DNA of 58,830 nt from contig NZ_SSOB01000053.1 in the NCBI RefSeq assembly GCF_004801405.1, positions 1 to 58,830 of the forward strand. Reading direction: 5' to 3'. The position numbers were made by a program, and so were the translations under genes. Positions 24,789-33,852 of the stretch are shown here, in pieces. How positions within the stretch are numbered: position 1 is the stretch's first letter; each line of letters opens with the position of its first letter. The stretch comes from Cohnella fermenti (GTDB lineage: Bacteria; Bacillota; Bacilli; Paenibacillales; Paenibacillaceae). The notes under the pieces were generated by a model. That model searched no databases and was not told where the DNA came from. It saw only the letters and a program-made list of their open reading frames with translations.

Positions 24789-26106
24789 CGAGCAATCCAT
24801 CCTTCATCGCCTTATAGACAAGTTGGGAGAACAGGCTGTTGGACCAGGCGAACCACTTGCGCGTGAACACGGCCGGGTCGTCTGCATGGAAGCCCTCGTG
24901 CATGAAGCCGGTGTCGGCGTCGGTCGCTTCGAGCAGCGCGATCATCTCGAGCTTCTCCTCGGCGGTCGAAGCCGTCAGCCCCTGCATGGACAGCGCCATG
25001 TGCCAGATGTAGTCCGGCGGCGTGTGCGGGCTTCCGATGCCCTTGGCAACCTTGCCCTCGTAGTAGAATGGGTTCTCCTTGCTCAGCGCGAAGCGGCGCG
25101 TGTTCCGGTAGATCGGGTCGTCCGCGGACACGTAGCCCAGGTACGGAATGGACATCAGACCCGGCGTGCCGGCGTCGTCCATCAGGCAGTAGTTGCCGTA
25201 GCCGTCCGTCTCGTACGCATAGATCGGCCCGAACTCGGGATGGCGGCAGATGCCGTACAAGCGAATGCCGTAGTCGATCTCCGTCTCCAGCTCCTTCAGC
25301 TCGGCGAGCAAGGCCATGTCGCGGAACACCCATTCGGCGAATTCCTGCATGTGGCGGATAACGACGACGGCGAACATGTTGCCCGGAATGTTGTAGTGGA
25401 AGTCGCACGCGTCGTCGCTTGAGCGGAAGCCCGACCAGACCATGCCCGTGTAGTTGACCGGCATGCCGAGTCCGCCGTTGCGCAGGGAATCGTGAAGGAT
25501 GCCGTTGTTGCGCGTAAAGCGGTACGGCGACTTCTCGAAGTGGCGTTGCTCGGTCTTGAACAGGTCGATGATGGCGCGCATCGTCTCCTTGAAGCCCGCA
25601 TCGAAGATGTCGGCGCGGCCGGTCTCCTTCCAATACCGGTAAGCGAGCCGGATCGGGAAGCAGAGCGAGTCGATCTCGAACTTGCGCTCCCACACCCACG
25701 GTGACATCTCGGTCTCGTCGGTCGTGTTCCAGTGCCAGTCGCTCTCGAATTCGTTAAACGCGTTGGCGTACGGGTCGATCTTGATGTACTCCATCTGGCG
25801 GCGGATCAGGCCGGCGATGATGCGCTGCAGGTCGGCGTCGTCCTTGGCGAACGGCACGTAGTGAATAACCTGCTCGACCGAGTCGCGCAGCCAGGAAGCC
25901 GGAATGTCGCCCGTGATGACGAATGTCGTGCCGCCGCTTAGCAGCTTGGTCGTCGTCTCGAGGGTGTTCGGGAAGCAATTGCGGAAAAGCTTCTGAAGCT
26001 TGGGACGATGAGCCAGCCGAGCCTCGGCCTCGTTAAGCACGTCGCGGATCGCTTGAGGAAGAGGGAGGGGCGGCATGTCGATCTTGGGCAGTCGGAATTG
26101 TTCCAT
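24781..26106 (-). CDS. GH125 exo-alpha-1,6-mannosidase
   Basis: An inverting exo-mannosidase specific for alpha-1,6 linkages, as in yeast mannan backbones and high-mannose N-glycans. The 440-residue length and conserved blocks fit GH125: TGDIPASWLRDSVEQVIHY, the SDWHWNTTDETEMSPWVWER tract, KFEIDSLCFPIRLAYRYWK, GMVWSGFRSSDDACDFHYN and the late FAWSNSLFSQLV. No signal peptide is present, so it acts inside the cell after uptake. ATG at 26106 is preceded by GGTGGAG. The gene overlaps the next one on the strand by a few bases, indicating translational coupling. Confidence 0.93.
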   Translation of the reverse strand: MEQFRLPKIDMPPLPLPQAIRDVLNEAEARLAHRPKLQKLFRNCFPNTLETTTKLLSGGTTFVITGDIPASWLRDSVEQVIHYVPFAKDDADLQRIIAGLIRRQMEYIKIDPYANAFNEFESDWHWNTTDETEMSPWVWERKFEIDSLCFPIRLAYRYWKETGRADIFDAGFKETMRAIIDLFKTEQRHFEKSPYRFTRNNGILHDSLRNGGLGMPVNYTGMVWSGFRSSDDACDFHYNIPGNMFAVVVIRHMQEFAEWVFRDMALLAELKELETEIDYGIRLYGICRHPEFGPIYAYETDGYGNYCLMDDAGTPGLMSIPYLGYVSADDPIYRNTRRFALSKENPFYYEGKVAKGIGSPHTPPDYIWHMALSMQGLTASTAEEKLEMIALLEATDADTGFMHEGFHADDPAVFTRKWFAWSNSLFSQLVYKAMKDGLLDG

Positions 26107-26186
26107 GGTCAGGGATCTCCACCTTCGGGTAGGAATGGGTAGCAACGGTCAGAAAAGAACTAGAATGGAGGCCGTCTCTCCGGAGC

Positions 26187-29100
26187 TTAACGGCCTTTAA
26201 TTTTAACGGTTTTAATCTCGTATGGGGTGAAGCTTAGCTCCAGCTCGCCGCTCGTCGTTGCCGCGATCGGCTCCAGCTCCTCCTCGAGCGCGTTCGAGAC
26301 GAAGGCCCGCTCGAACGGGCGCGGCCATGTCAGCCTGGCGCGGCCGCGGCCGCCGGACGATTCGTAGAGGCGGAGCACGATGCCGTCTCCGTCCTCGGCC
26401 GGCTTGACCGTGTCGAGCACGACATGCTCGCTCGCGAACGGGAGCAGCGTGCCGGACGGCGGGAGCGGCGCGGCTTGCGCGGGCTGCGCTAGGGGCGCGG
26501 AGGGCGCGATGAGAGCTGCCGTCGCCCGGGCGACGGCGGCAGCCGCGTTCAGCTCGGCGGCGCGGCGAACCGTGTGCGCGTCCCGCCAATCGCCTTCGTG
26601 CGGGTAGAGCGAGTACGTGAACGTGTGCTCGCCCAGGTCGGCCGTGTCGTCCGGCCACTTCGGCGCGCGCAGCAGCGACAGGCGCAGCGTCGTGCCCTGG
26701 ACGTCGTAGCCATACTTGCAATCGTTCAGCAGGCTGACGCCGTAGCCGCGCTCGGACACGTCCGCGAAGCGATGGCCGCATACTTCATACTGCGCCTGCT
26801 CCCAACTCGTGTTGCGATGCGTCGGCCGCTCCAGCGCCCCGAGCGGAATCTCGTAGGTTGCCTTGCTCGCGACAACATCGATCGGGAAGCCGACCTTCAG
26901 CAGCTTGTTGTCCTCGTTCCAGACGACACGCGTCTTGAAGTCGATTCGCCTGTCGCTGCGATAGAAGCGAATCTCTTGTTCGAGCTCCGACCGGTGCAGC
27001 CTCCAGCGGAACCGCAGAATGTCCATCGTCTCGCCTTGAAGCGCCACGCCCTTCTCGAGCAGCTCCGCCTCCCCGGCCCGCTGCTTCTCGTAGCGGTCGT
27101 CGATGTCCCACGCATCCCACAGCGTCGGACGGTCGTGGAAGAAGTGGAAGCGGTTCGCCGCTTCGCCCGGCTTCACAATCTCGCGTCCGGCCTGCTTGTC
27201 GAACAGGCGGACAATCTCGCCGCGCGCGTTGAAGCGGATGGCGTAAAGCTCGGTCTCCCATTCGTCGCCGAGTTCGCCGCCAAGCGCCCGTCCGGATGCA
27301 TCCGAAGCACCGGCGATGCTGGCGACGTTGGCTTGGCGGAGCACAATCGTTCTGCAGCCGAACGCCGGAACGCCCGGCACGACGACCGCAAGGCCGCCGC
27401 CTCGCAGCGCATCGGCGGCCAGACGGTTACCTTCGGCATCGTACGCCGCGGTTCCTGCTTCCGCATCCGCCAGCTCGATCCGCACGTCCCGCTTCCAGCC
27501 GAGGCTGTTGAACACAACATAAGGCGTGGTGGCGCCGGACGGTTCGGTCGCTCCCGCCGTTGCGGGCGAGCCCGTCGCCGCCGTCGCGGACATTCCCTGC
27601 GCCAGAAGCGGCAGCACCGCATTCAGGCTCGCGCTTCCGAGCGCCTCGATCTCGCGGTACTCCTTCTCCGACGTCCGGTATGCTTCCGGAATCGCGGAGC
27701 CGGGGATGATGTCATGGAACTGGTTCAGCAGAATCAGCTTCCAGCCCTCGTGCAGCTTGGCCCGCAGCTCCCGCTCCCGCTCGCCGTCCAGATGCGGCAG
27801 CGCCAGTGACAGCCACAGCTCGGCCTCGCGGTACAGCAGCTCCGCCTTGCGGTTGCTGCGCTTGTTCCGGCCATGTGTCGTATACGTGCCGCGGTGCAGC
27901 TCCAGGTACAGGTCTCCGTGCCAGGACGGCAAGGAGCCGCTGCTGCGCTCGGCGCCTGCGAAGAAGTCCGCCGCCGTGCCGTACTCGTTCGCCGGCTGGC
28001 CGACCATCAGCTCGGAGCGGTCGACGTATTGGATCATCTCGCGAGTGACCCCCCCGCCCCCGTCGCCATGACCGTACAGCAGCATCTGCTCGGGGTGGAC
28101 GGCCTTCTGACGATAGGATTGCCAGTGGTCGTGAATATCCTTCGGCAGCGTGTGCTCGTTGACGCCGTGGTTCAGGTAGGACAAGATCGGCGTGCCGTCG
28201 ATGCCGACCCAGTGGAACAGGTCGTACGGGAACACATTCGTGTCGTTCCAGCCAAGCTTCGTCGTCATGAAGCAGTCGATGCCGCCATGCTTCAGAATCT
28301 GCGGCAGCGAAGCGCAATAGCCGAACGTGTCGGGCAGCCACTCGATCTTCGATACGAGTCCAAACTCCTCTTGGTAGAAGCGCTGGCCGTACAGCATCTG
28401 GCGGATCAGCGACTCGCCGCTCGGGATGTTCAGGTCCGGCTCGACCCACATGCCGCCGACGAGCTCGACGCGGCCTTCCTTGATTCTGTCCTTGATCCGG
28501 GCATACAGCTCAGGATCGTTCTCCTTCAGGAACTCGAACAGCAGCGGCTGGCTCTGCGAGTACTTGAAGTCGGGATATTCCCGCATCAGCGCATCGACCG
28601 TCGAGAACGTCCGGCTCGCCTTGCGCACCGTCTCCCGCACCGGCCACAGCCAGGCGATGTCGATGTGAGACTGGCCGACCATGCGGATCAGCCCCTCTGC
28701 GTTGCCGCCGACCTTGCGAACCCCGTCCGCCAGCATCGTCTCGATCCGCTTCAGCACGCCGCCTTCGCGAATCGCACTCTCCTCCAGGCCAACGAACGCG
28801 TCCATCGCATGGAACAGCGCCTCGAACAATCGCGTCCGGCGGAAGTCCGCCTCCGGCAGCAGCAGCGCCGAGTCGCGGACGACAATTGCCGTGTGCATCA
28901 GGCTCTGTGCCGCGCCGTTCGCTTGCGCAAGCTCGCTGCGGACGCCCGAGATCGGCGGCTGGATCACCGCTTGGCGATTCAGCGGGTCGTTCGGCTCCGG
29001 AATCGGGTCGGACAGCTCGATCTCGAGCACGGGCGAGCTGCCGACAGTCGCAGCGTCCAGCACGGCGAACGTATGGTTCCGGTCGAGCCCGGCCCACGAC

Positions 29101-29459
29101 TTGCCGTTCACGCGCAGCAGCCCTTCGCCGCCGGACTCGAACACGAGTCCGATCGGGCCGCGCGAGGCGTCCCAGTCAGCCGGAAGGTCCAGCGTCGTCC
29201 GGAAGAAGTACGTCGTGCCCTGCTTGCTCGGGAACGGAACGGTGCCCGGCAGCTTCGCATCGTCGGCTTCTTCCGCTGCCGCCAAGTCCACGCTATCGGT
29301 CAAGCCCGCCCTCTCGACAGCCCCGAGCTCCTCGTACTGCCCCGGCAGCACATAGATCGTCTTCTCGATTGCCCAATCGCGAATCCCCTGCCGCTCGAGC
29401 CATTGCACGTCGGCCAATTCCCGGATAAAGCGATTCACTCTCTCCAGCATGGAATTCAT
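26187..29459 (-). CDS. GH38 alpha-mannosidase (second, Ams1-like length)
   Basis: A 1,090-residue cytoplasmic alpha-mannosidase of the longer GH38 subgroup. An N-terminal beta-domain of about 250 residues (GLVFESGGEGLLRVNGKSWAG) precedes the catalytic domain: zinc site GQSHIDIAWLWPVRET (His 265, Asp 267) and catalytic Asp about 377 in EWLPDTFGYCASLPQI. Three-helix and beta-sandwich domains follow. It differs strongly from the other GH38 here, suggesting different linkage preference. Its start overlaps the GH3 stop (ATGA), so the two are co-translated. The C-terminal third carries an Ala-rich stretch near 1010-1040. Confidence 0.93.
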   Translation of the reverse strand: MNSMLERVNRFIRELADVQWLERQGIRDWAIEKTIYVLPGQYEELGAVERAGLTDSVDLAAAEEADDAKLPGTVPFPSKQGTTYFFRTTLDLPADWDASRGPIGLVFESGGEGLLRVNGKSWAGLDRNHTFAVLDAATVGSSPVLEIELSDPIPEPNDPLNRQAVIQPPISGVRSELAQANGAAQSLMHTAIVVRDSALLLPEADFRRTRLFEALFHAMDAFVGLEESAIREGGVLKRIETMLADGVRKVGGNAEGLIRMVGQSHIDIAWLWPVRETVRKASRTFSTVDALMREYPDFKYSQSQPLLFEFLKENDPELYARIKDRIKEGRVELVGGMWVEPDLNIPSGESLIRQMLYGQRFYQEEFGLVSKIEWLPDTFGYCASLPQILKHGGIDCFMTTKLGWNDTNVFPYDLFHWVGIDGTPILSYLNHGVNEHTLPKDIHDHWQSYRQKAVHPEQMLLYGHGDGGGGVTREMIQYVDRSELMVGQPANEYGTAADFFAGAERSSGSLPSWHGDLYLELHRGTYTTHGRNKRSNRKAELLYREAELWLSLALPHLDGERERELRAKLHEGWKLILLNQFHDIIPGSAIPEAYRTSEKEYREIEALGSASLNAVLPLLAQGMSATAATGSPATAGATEPSGATTPYVVFNSLGWKRDVRIELADAEAGTAAYDAEGNRLAADALRGGGLAVVVPGVPAFGCRTIVLRQANVASIAGASDASGRALGGELGDEWETELYAIRFNARGEIVRLFDKQAGREIVKPGEAANRFHFFHDRPTLWDAWDIDDRYEKQRAGEAELLEKGVALQGETMDILRFRWRLHRSELEQEIRFYRSDRRIDFKTRVVWNEDNKLLKVGFPIDVVASKATYEIPLGALERPTHRNTSWEQAQYEVCGHRFADVSERGYGVSLLNDCKYGYDVQGTTLRLSLLRAPKWPDDTADLGEHTFTYSLYPHEGDWRDAHTVRRAAELNAAAAVARATAALIAPSAPLAQPAQAAPLPPSGTLLPFASEHVVLDTVKPAEDGDGIVLRLYESSGGRGRARLTWPRPFERAFVSNALEEELEPIAATTSGELELSFTPYEIKTVKIKGR

Positions 29460-31771
29460 GCGCCGGCCTCCTCCTTCACGACAAGCTCCGCCTCAAGCGT
29501 GTCAACCGAGCTGCCGCCGACCAGAATCTTGAAGACACCCGGCTCGACGACGCGCTTATATCCCTCGCCAATATACTCCAGCTCGGCGACTCCAACCTTA
29601 AACGAGACGGTCTTCGTCTCGCCCGGCGCCAGCTCGAGCTTCTTGAAGCCCTTCAGCTCCCGCTCCGGACGGGTGTACGCGCTCGCCTTGTCCGAGATGT
29701 ACAACTGCACAACCTCGGAGCCGGCCCGCTCGCCCGCGTTCGTCACATCCACCGTGACGGTCGCCTCGCCGTCCGGGCCGATGACGCCCGCCGACACCTT
29801 CATATTCGAATATTGATATTGCGTATAGCTGAGGCCGTAGCCGAACGGATACTGCGGCTTGGAATCGGTCTCCAGGTACCGCTTGCCCCGCGAACGCTTG
29901 CCATTATAATAGACCGGAAGCTGACCGACATGCTTCGGAAGCGAGATCGTCAGCCGCCCCGACGGATTCGCGTCGCCCAGCAGCAGATCGGCGATTGCAT
30001 GGCCGCCCTCCTGACCGGGGTACCACGCCTCGAGAATCGCGTCCGCGTGCTCGTCGATCCACGGCTCGGCGATCGGCCGTCCGTTGATATAGACGACGAT
30101 CAGCTTCTTGCCCAGCTTGCGCACCTCTTGAATCAGCTCAAGCTGCACGCCCGACAGGCGAAGCGACAGCCGGTCGATGCCTTCGCCGCAGTCCATGTCG
30201 TTCCAGGAATCCCCGGTCACGACGGAAGCCCCGGTGCGCAGGTCGATCGTCCCTTCGCCGAAGTCCCGGGCGCTGGAGCCGCCGACGACCATCACGACCG
30301 TGTCGGCCTTGGCCGCCGTCTCCAGCGCGAGCGGGAACCCCTCGCGATCCTCGCCGCGAACGCGGCAGCCCGGCGCGTACAGCACGCGCTCCGGCTCGTC
30401 CGCGAACTTCGCCTGCAAGCCCGCGAGCACGGTCGCGACCCGGCCCGCCGGCTGCGGCGACGTGTAATCGCCGAGCTGGTTGTAGCCGTTGTCCGCGTTC
30501 GGCCCGATGACCGCGATGACGCCGCACTCCTCCGCCTTCAGCGGCAGCGCCGCGCCCTCGTTCTTCAGCAGCACGACGCCTTCCGCCGCAAGCTGCCGCG
30601 CAAGAGCCCGGTGCTCCTCGCTCCCGATCACCCGTCCGGCCCGAGCCGCGTCGGCATAAGGCCGTTCGAACAGCCCGAGGCGGAACTTCAGCGTCAGCAC
30701 GCGGCGAGCCGCGCGATCCAGCGCCGCTTCCTTTAACTTGCCCTCTTGATGCGCCTTCAGCAGATGCTTGCCGAACATCTCGCCCGACATCTCCATGTCG
30801 ATGCCGGCCTCAAGCGACCGCGCTGCCGCTTCCTGGCCGTCCTCGGCCACGTCGTGCCCGGCCGCCAGCATATCGATCGCGCCGCAGTCGGTAATGATCA
30901 TGCCGTCGAAGCCCCACTCGCCGACGAGGATGTCGTCCAGCAGCTTCTTGTTCACCGTACACGGAACGCCGTCGATCTCGTTGTAAGCCGGCATGATCGA
31001 CGCTGCGCCCGCCTCCACCGCCTTGCGGAACGGATGCAGGTCGACCTCAAGCAGCTCGCGCCAGCCCATGTGCACCGGCCCGGCGTTGCGCCCGCCCTCG
31101 GAGCTGCCGTAGGCGACGTAATGCTTCAGCGTCACCGCTACGCTGTCCTCGGAGGCAAGCGACTCGCCCTGCATCCCCTCGACGGCGGCGACCGCCAGCT
31201 CGCCGATCAGGTGCGGGTCCTCGCCGAAGCATTCCTCCGTCCGTCCCCAGCGGGGATCGCGGACGACATCGAGCACCGGCGAATACGTGACCGCGCCGCC
31301 CTGCGCGCGCGTCTCCTGCGCGACCGCGCGGCACATGTCGCGGTACAGCTCGACGTTCCACGAGCTGCCGATCACAAGCGGCACCGGGTAGACCGTGCCG
31401 CCAATCGCCATATGCCCGTGAGAGCACTCCTCCCCGATCAGGAACGGAATGCCCAGGCGGGAGTTCTCGATCGCGTAGCGCTGAATCTCGTTCACCGCTT
31501 CCGCCCCCTCGGCGGGCGAGAGCCCGGTCTCGAGCGTAACGCCCGTCCACGGATCGGCGCGAAGCGTCCCGTACAGAGCCCCGACGGCTCCCTTCGCCAC
31601 AGCTTCTTTAAACGCGTCTGTCAGCTTTATTTTGCCATCTATATGGTTATAGGCCTGCCAGCCGAACGGTTGGATCAACTGGCCGATCTTCTCTTCCGTC
31701 GTCATCTGCTTAAGCAGCAGCTCCGCCCGTTCCTCGGGCGATCTCGAAGCGTCTCTGTACTCCACTCTCAC
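29456..31771 (-). CDS. GH3 beta-glycosidase (BglX-like)
   Basis: A 771-residue retaining beta-glycosidase with no signal peptide. The (beta/alpha)8 domain (about 15-330) has the nucleophile Asp about 295 in GMIITDCGAIDML and the substrate-binding TLKHYVAYG and PVLDVVRDPRWGR motifs; a second alpha/beta domain (about 390-600) has VVMVVGGSS; a fibronectin-III-like domain (about 680-770) ends the protein. Beta-glucosidase or beta-xylosidase is the likely activity. GTG at 31771 or the GTG two codons later starts it, behind AAGGAAGG. It is the first hydrolase after the ABC permeases, separated from them by a small GC hairpin. Confidence 0.92.
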   Translation of the reverse strand: MRVEYRDASRSPEERAELLLKQMTTEEKIGQLIQPFGWQAYNHIDGKIKLTDAFKEAVAKGAVGALYGTLRADPWTGVTLETGLSPAEGAEAVNEIQRYAIENSRLGIPFLIGEECSHGHMAIGGTVYPVPLVIGSSWNVELYRDMCRAVAQETRAQGGAVTYSPVLDVVRDPRWGRTEECFGEDPHLIGELAVAAVEGMQGESLASEDSVAVTLKHYVAYGSSEGGRNAGPVHMGWRELLEVDLHPFRKAVEAGAASIMPAYNEIDGVPCTVNKKLLDDILVGEWGFDGMIITDCGAIDMLAAGHDVAEDGQEAAARSLEAGIDMEMSGEMFGKHLLKAHQEGKLKEAALDRAARRVLTLKFRLGLFERPYADAARAGRVIGSEEHRALARQLAAEGVVLLKNEGAALPLKAEECGVIAVIGPNADNGYNQLGDYTSPQPAGRVATVLAGLQAKFADEPERVLYAPGCRVRGEDREGFPLALETAAKADTVVMVVGGSSARDFGEGTIDLRTGASVVTGDSWNDMDCGEGIDRLSLRLSGVQLELIQEVRKLGKKLIVVYINGRPIAEPWIDEHADAILEAWYPGQEGGHAIADLLLGDANPSGRLTISLPKHVGQLPVYYNGKRSRGKRYLETDSKPQYPFGYGLSYTQYQYSNMKVSAGVIGPDGEATVTVDVTNAGERAGSEVVQLYISDKASAYTRPERELKGFKKLELAPGETKTVSFKVGVAELEYIGEGYKRVVEPGVFKILVGGSSVDTLEAELVVKEEAGA

Positions 31772-31780
31772 TCATCCTTC

Positions 31781-31834
31781 CTTGTTCTTCCTTGTTCTTC
31801 CTTGTTCTTCAATCCCCCGGGCTCGCGCCCGGGA
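31781..31834. repeat. CCTTGTTCTT triplicate and GC hairpin between importer and hydrolase genes
   Basis: Three perfect 10-bp CCTTGTTCTT units (31781-31810) are followed by CCCGGGC-TCGC-GCCCGGG (31817-31834). On the transcribed minus strand the hairpin comes just after the permease stop and the repeats become AAGAACAAGG, adding extra Shine-Dalgarno-like AAGG sites upstream of the GH3 gene. The hairpin lacks a T-run, so it may stabilise the upstream 3' end rather than terminate. Confidence 0.55.
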
Positions 31835-31840
31835 CGCCGC

Positions 31841-32764
31841 TTATTCCTTGACCGAACCGACGGTCAAGCCTTGCACGAAGTAACGCTGGAAGAACGGATA
31901 AGCGAAGATGATCGGAAGCGTCGCCAGCACGACCATCGCCATGCGCGCCGTATCCTGCGGCATCGAAGACAGAGCCTCGAGGCTTACCGCACTGTTAAGC
32001 GAATTCTGCTGAATGAACTGCATGCTCGATTCGATCCGCATGAGCATGGATTGAAGCGGAACCTTGTTCGGGTCGTCAATGTAGAGCAGAGCGTTAAACC
32101 AGTCGTTCCAGTAGCCCAGCGTGCTGAACAGGCCGATCGTCGCCAGACCCGGAAGCGACAGCGGCAGCACAAGGCGGATAAAGATCTTGAACTCGCCGGC
32201 GCCGTCGATCTTGCCCGATTCGATAATCGCGTCGGGAACGCCGGTGATGTAGAACGTGCGCAGAATCATGATATAGAAGGCGTTCATCGCCAGCGGCAGT
32301 ATAAGCGACCAGACGCTGTCCTTCAGGTGAAGAAGCTGGGTCACGACGATGTATGTCGGGATCATCCCGCCGTTGAACAGCATCGTGAACACGGCGAACA
32401 GCGAGAAGAAGCGGCGATAAGCGAAGCTCTTGCGGGAGACGGCATACGCGTACAGCGCAATCATCAGCAGGCTGACGATCGTGCCGACGACCGTGACCAG
32501 AATGGTCACCCCATAGGAGCGAAGCAGCGTGTCGCCGGTCTTGAAGATATACTCGTAAGCCCCGAAGCTCCACTTCTCGGGCCAGATGCGATAGCCGTTC
32601 GAGGCCAGCACCTTCTCGTCGGTGAACGAGATGATCGTGACGAAGAGGAACGGGAACACGCAGAGAAGCGAGAAGAGGGCGGCAATAACGTTGAAGACGA
32701 CATTCCAGCCTCGCGTGATCTGGTGGAAGTCGCGTTTGCTCTTGGTTGCAGTTGCAGTGGACAA
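31841..32764 (-). CDS. Carbohydrate ABC transporter permease, LplC/YtcP type
   Basis: One of two membrane subunits of an oligosaccharide importer (CUT1 class). Six hydrophobic segments are seen in 307 residues, and the cytoplasmic EAA loop reads ESGKIDGAGEFKIFIRLVLP, followed by the typical C-terminus QRYFVQGLTVGSVKE. The start is a TTG at 32764 with a strong AAAGGAGG eight bases upstream; no ATG fits as well. The partner permease is 31 bp upstream. No ATPase is encoded here; such systems commonly share a MsmX-type ATPase encoded elsewhere. Confidence 0.95.
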   Translation of the reverse strand: MSTATATKSKRDFHQITRGWNVVFNVIAALFSLLCVFPFLFVTIISFTDEKVLASNGYRIWPEKWSFGAYEYIFKTGDTLLRSYGVTILVTVVGTIVSLLMIALYAYAVSRKSFAYRRFFSLFAVFTMLFNGGMIPTYIVVTQLLHLKDSVWSLILPLAMNAFYIMILRTFYITGVPDAIIESGKIDGAGEFKIFIRLVLPLSLPGLATIGLFSTLGYWNDWFNALLYIDDPNKVPLQSMLMRIESSMQFIQQNSLNSAVSLEALSSMPQDTARMAMVVLATLPIIFAYPFFQRYFVQGLTVGSVKE

Positions 32765-32795
32765 CGTGGGGTCCTCCTTTCTGGGACTCGGGGAA

Positions 32796-33728
32796 TTAGA
32801 ACAGCGCGCTGTCCTTGTCGAGCTTGCGCACGACGTAATTGGACACCATGACGAGAACGAAGCCGACGACCGATTGGTACAGGCCGGCCGCAGTGCTCAT
32901 GCCGATCTCGCCCGTCGTCTTGAGGCCGCGGTAGACGTACGTGTCGATGACGTTCGTCACCGAGTACAGCGTACCGGAGTCCCGAGGAACCTGATAGAAG
33001 AGACCGAAGTCCGCGTAGAAAATTTTGCCGACCGCCAGCAGCGTCATAATGATGATAATAGGCTTGAGGAGAGGGAGCGTGATGTTGCGCACCTGCTGCA
33101 GCTTGCTCGCTCCGTCGATCATCGCCGCCTCGTACAGCGACTTGTCGATGCCCAGGATGGACGCCAGGTAGACAACGCTGCTGTAGCCGATCGACTTCCA
33201 GAGATAGACGAAGATCAGAATATACGGCCAATAGGTCGGATCCGAATACCATTGCATCGAATCGACCCCGAAGTAGCCCAGTATGTGATTCAGCAGCCCG
33301 CGGTCCATGCTCAGGAAGCTGAACGCGAAGTAGCCGACGATGACCCAAGAGAGGAAGTACGGCAGGAACATGCCCGTCTGATACAGCTTGGCGAGCTTCT
33401 TGTTCGCCAATTCGGAGAGCAGAATGGCCAGGGCAACGGAGCAAACAAGGCCGAGGACAATAAACGCGATGTTGTACAGCAGAGTGTTGCGGGTGATCGT
33501 TAAGGCGGCATCGGTGTTGAACAGGAATTTGAAGTTGTCCCAGCCTACGTTCTTGCTGTGGATCAGGCTGTACCAGAAGCCGTGGCGGCTGAAGCGGTAT
33601 TCCTTGAACGCCGCGATTGTGCCGACCAGCGGAAGATAAGAGAAGCACAGGAACCAGACGGCGCCCGGAAGCACCATGAGCAGCAGCACCTTGTTGCGGT
33701 TGAAGCGGCGGAAGAATGAGCCTGCCAT
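32796..33728 (-). CDS. Carbohydrate ABC transporter permease, LplB type
   Basis: The other membrane subunit of the importer: 310 residues with six hydrophobic segments and EAA loop YEAAMIDGASKLQQVRNITL. The N-terminus (FNRNKVLLLMVLPGAVWFL) and the AAFKEYRFSRHGFW loop are typical of LplB proteins paired with YtcP-type partners. ATG at 33728 follows GGGAGGG; an in-frame ATG nine codons upstream has no ribosome binding site. It lies after the binding-protein gene and an intervening stem-loop that should lower its expression relative to the binding protein. Confidence 0.95.
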   Translation of the reverse strand: MAGSFFRRFNRNKVLLLMVLPGAVWFLCFSYLPLVGTIAAFKEYRFSRHGFWYSLIHSKNVGWDNFKFLFNTDAALTITRNTLLYNIAFIVLGLVCSVALAILLSELANKKLAKLYQTGMFLPYFLSWVIVGYFAFSFLSMDRGLLNHILGYFGVDSMQWYSDPTYWPYILIFVYLWKSIGYSSVVYLASILGIDKSLYEAAMIDGASKLQQVRNITLPLLKPIIIIMTLLAVGKIFYADFGLFYQVPRDSGTLYSVTNVIDTYVYRGLKTTGEIGMSTAAGLYQSVVGFVLVMVSNYVVRKLDKDSALF

Positions 33729-33795
33729 CGTGTCGTATCCCTCCCATGAAGTCATGAAGTTCGAGTAATAAAGTTCGAGTAATGATGTGCGTAAG

Positions 33796-33830
33796 CAAAA
33801 AAGATCGGGCGCACTAGGCCCGCCCGATCT
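33796..33830 (-). terminator. Attenuator-like stem-loop between binding protein and permeases
   Basis: AGATCGGGC with GCCCGATCT around an 11-base loop, followed on the minus strand by six T residues. It looks like a full rho-independent terminator inside the operon. Partial read-through would give the usual excess of binding protein over permeases. Confidence 0.75.
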
Positions 33831-33852
33831 GCTGTCTGTGTCTAAGAGCGTC

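Noticed and set aside
19191..24866. A 1,891-codon open frame on the plus strand across the two hydrolase genes
   Set aside because: It is exactly antisense to two enzymes with clear catalytic motifs; the high GC content and codon use leave the opposite frame free of stops. It resembles no protein and is rich in Arg/His/Leu, as expected from antisense of GC-rich genes.
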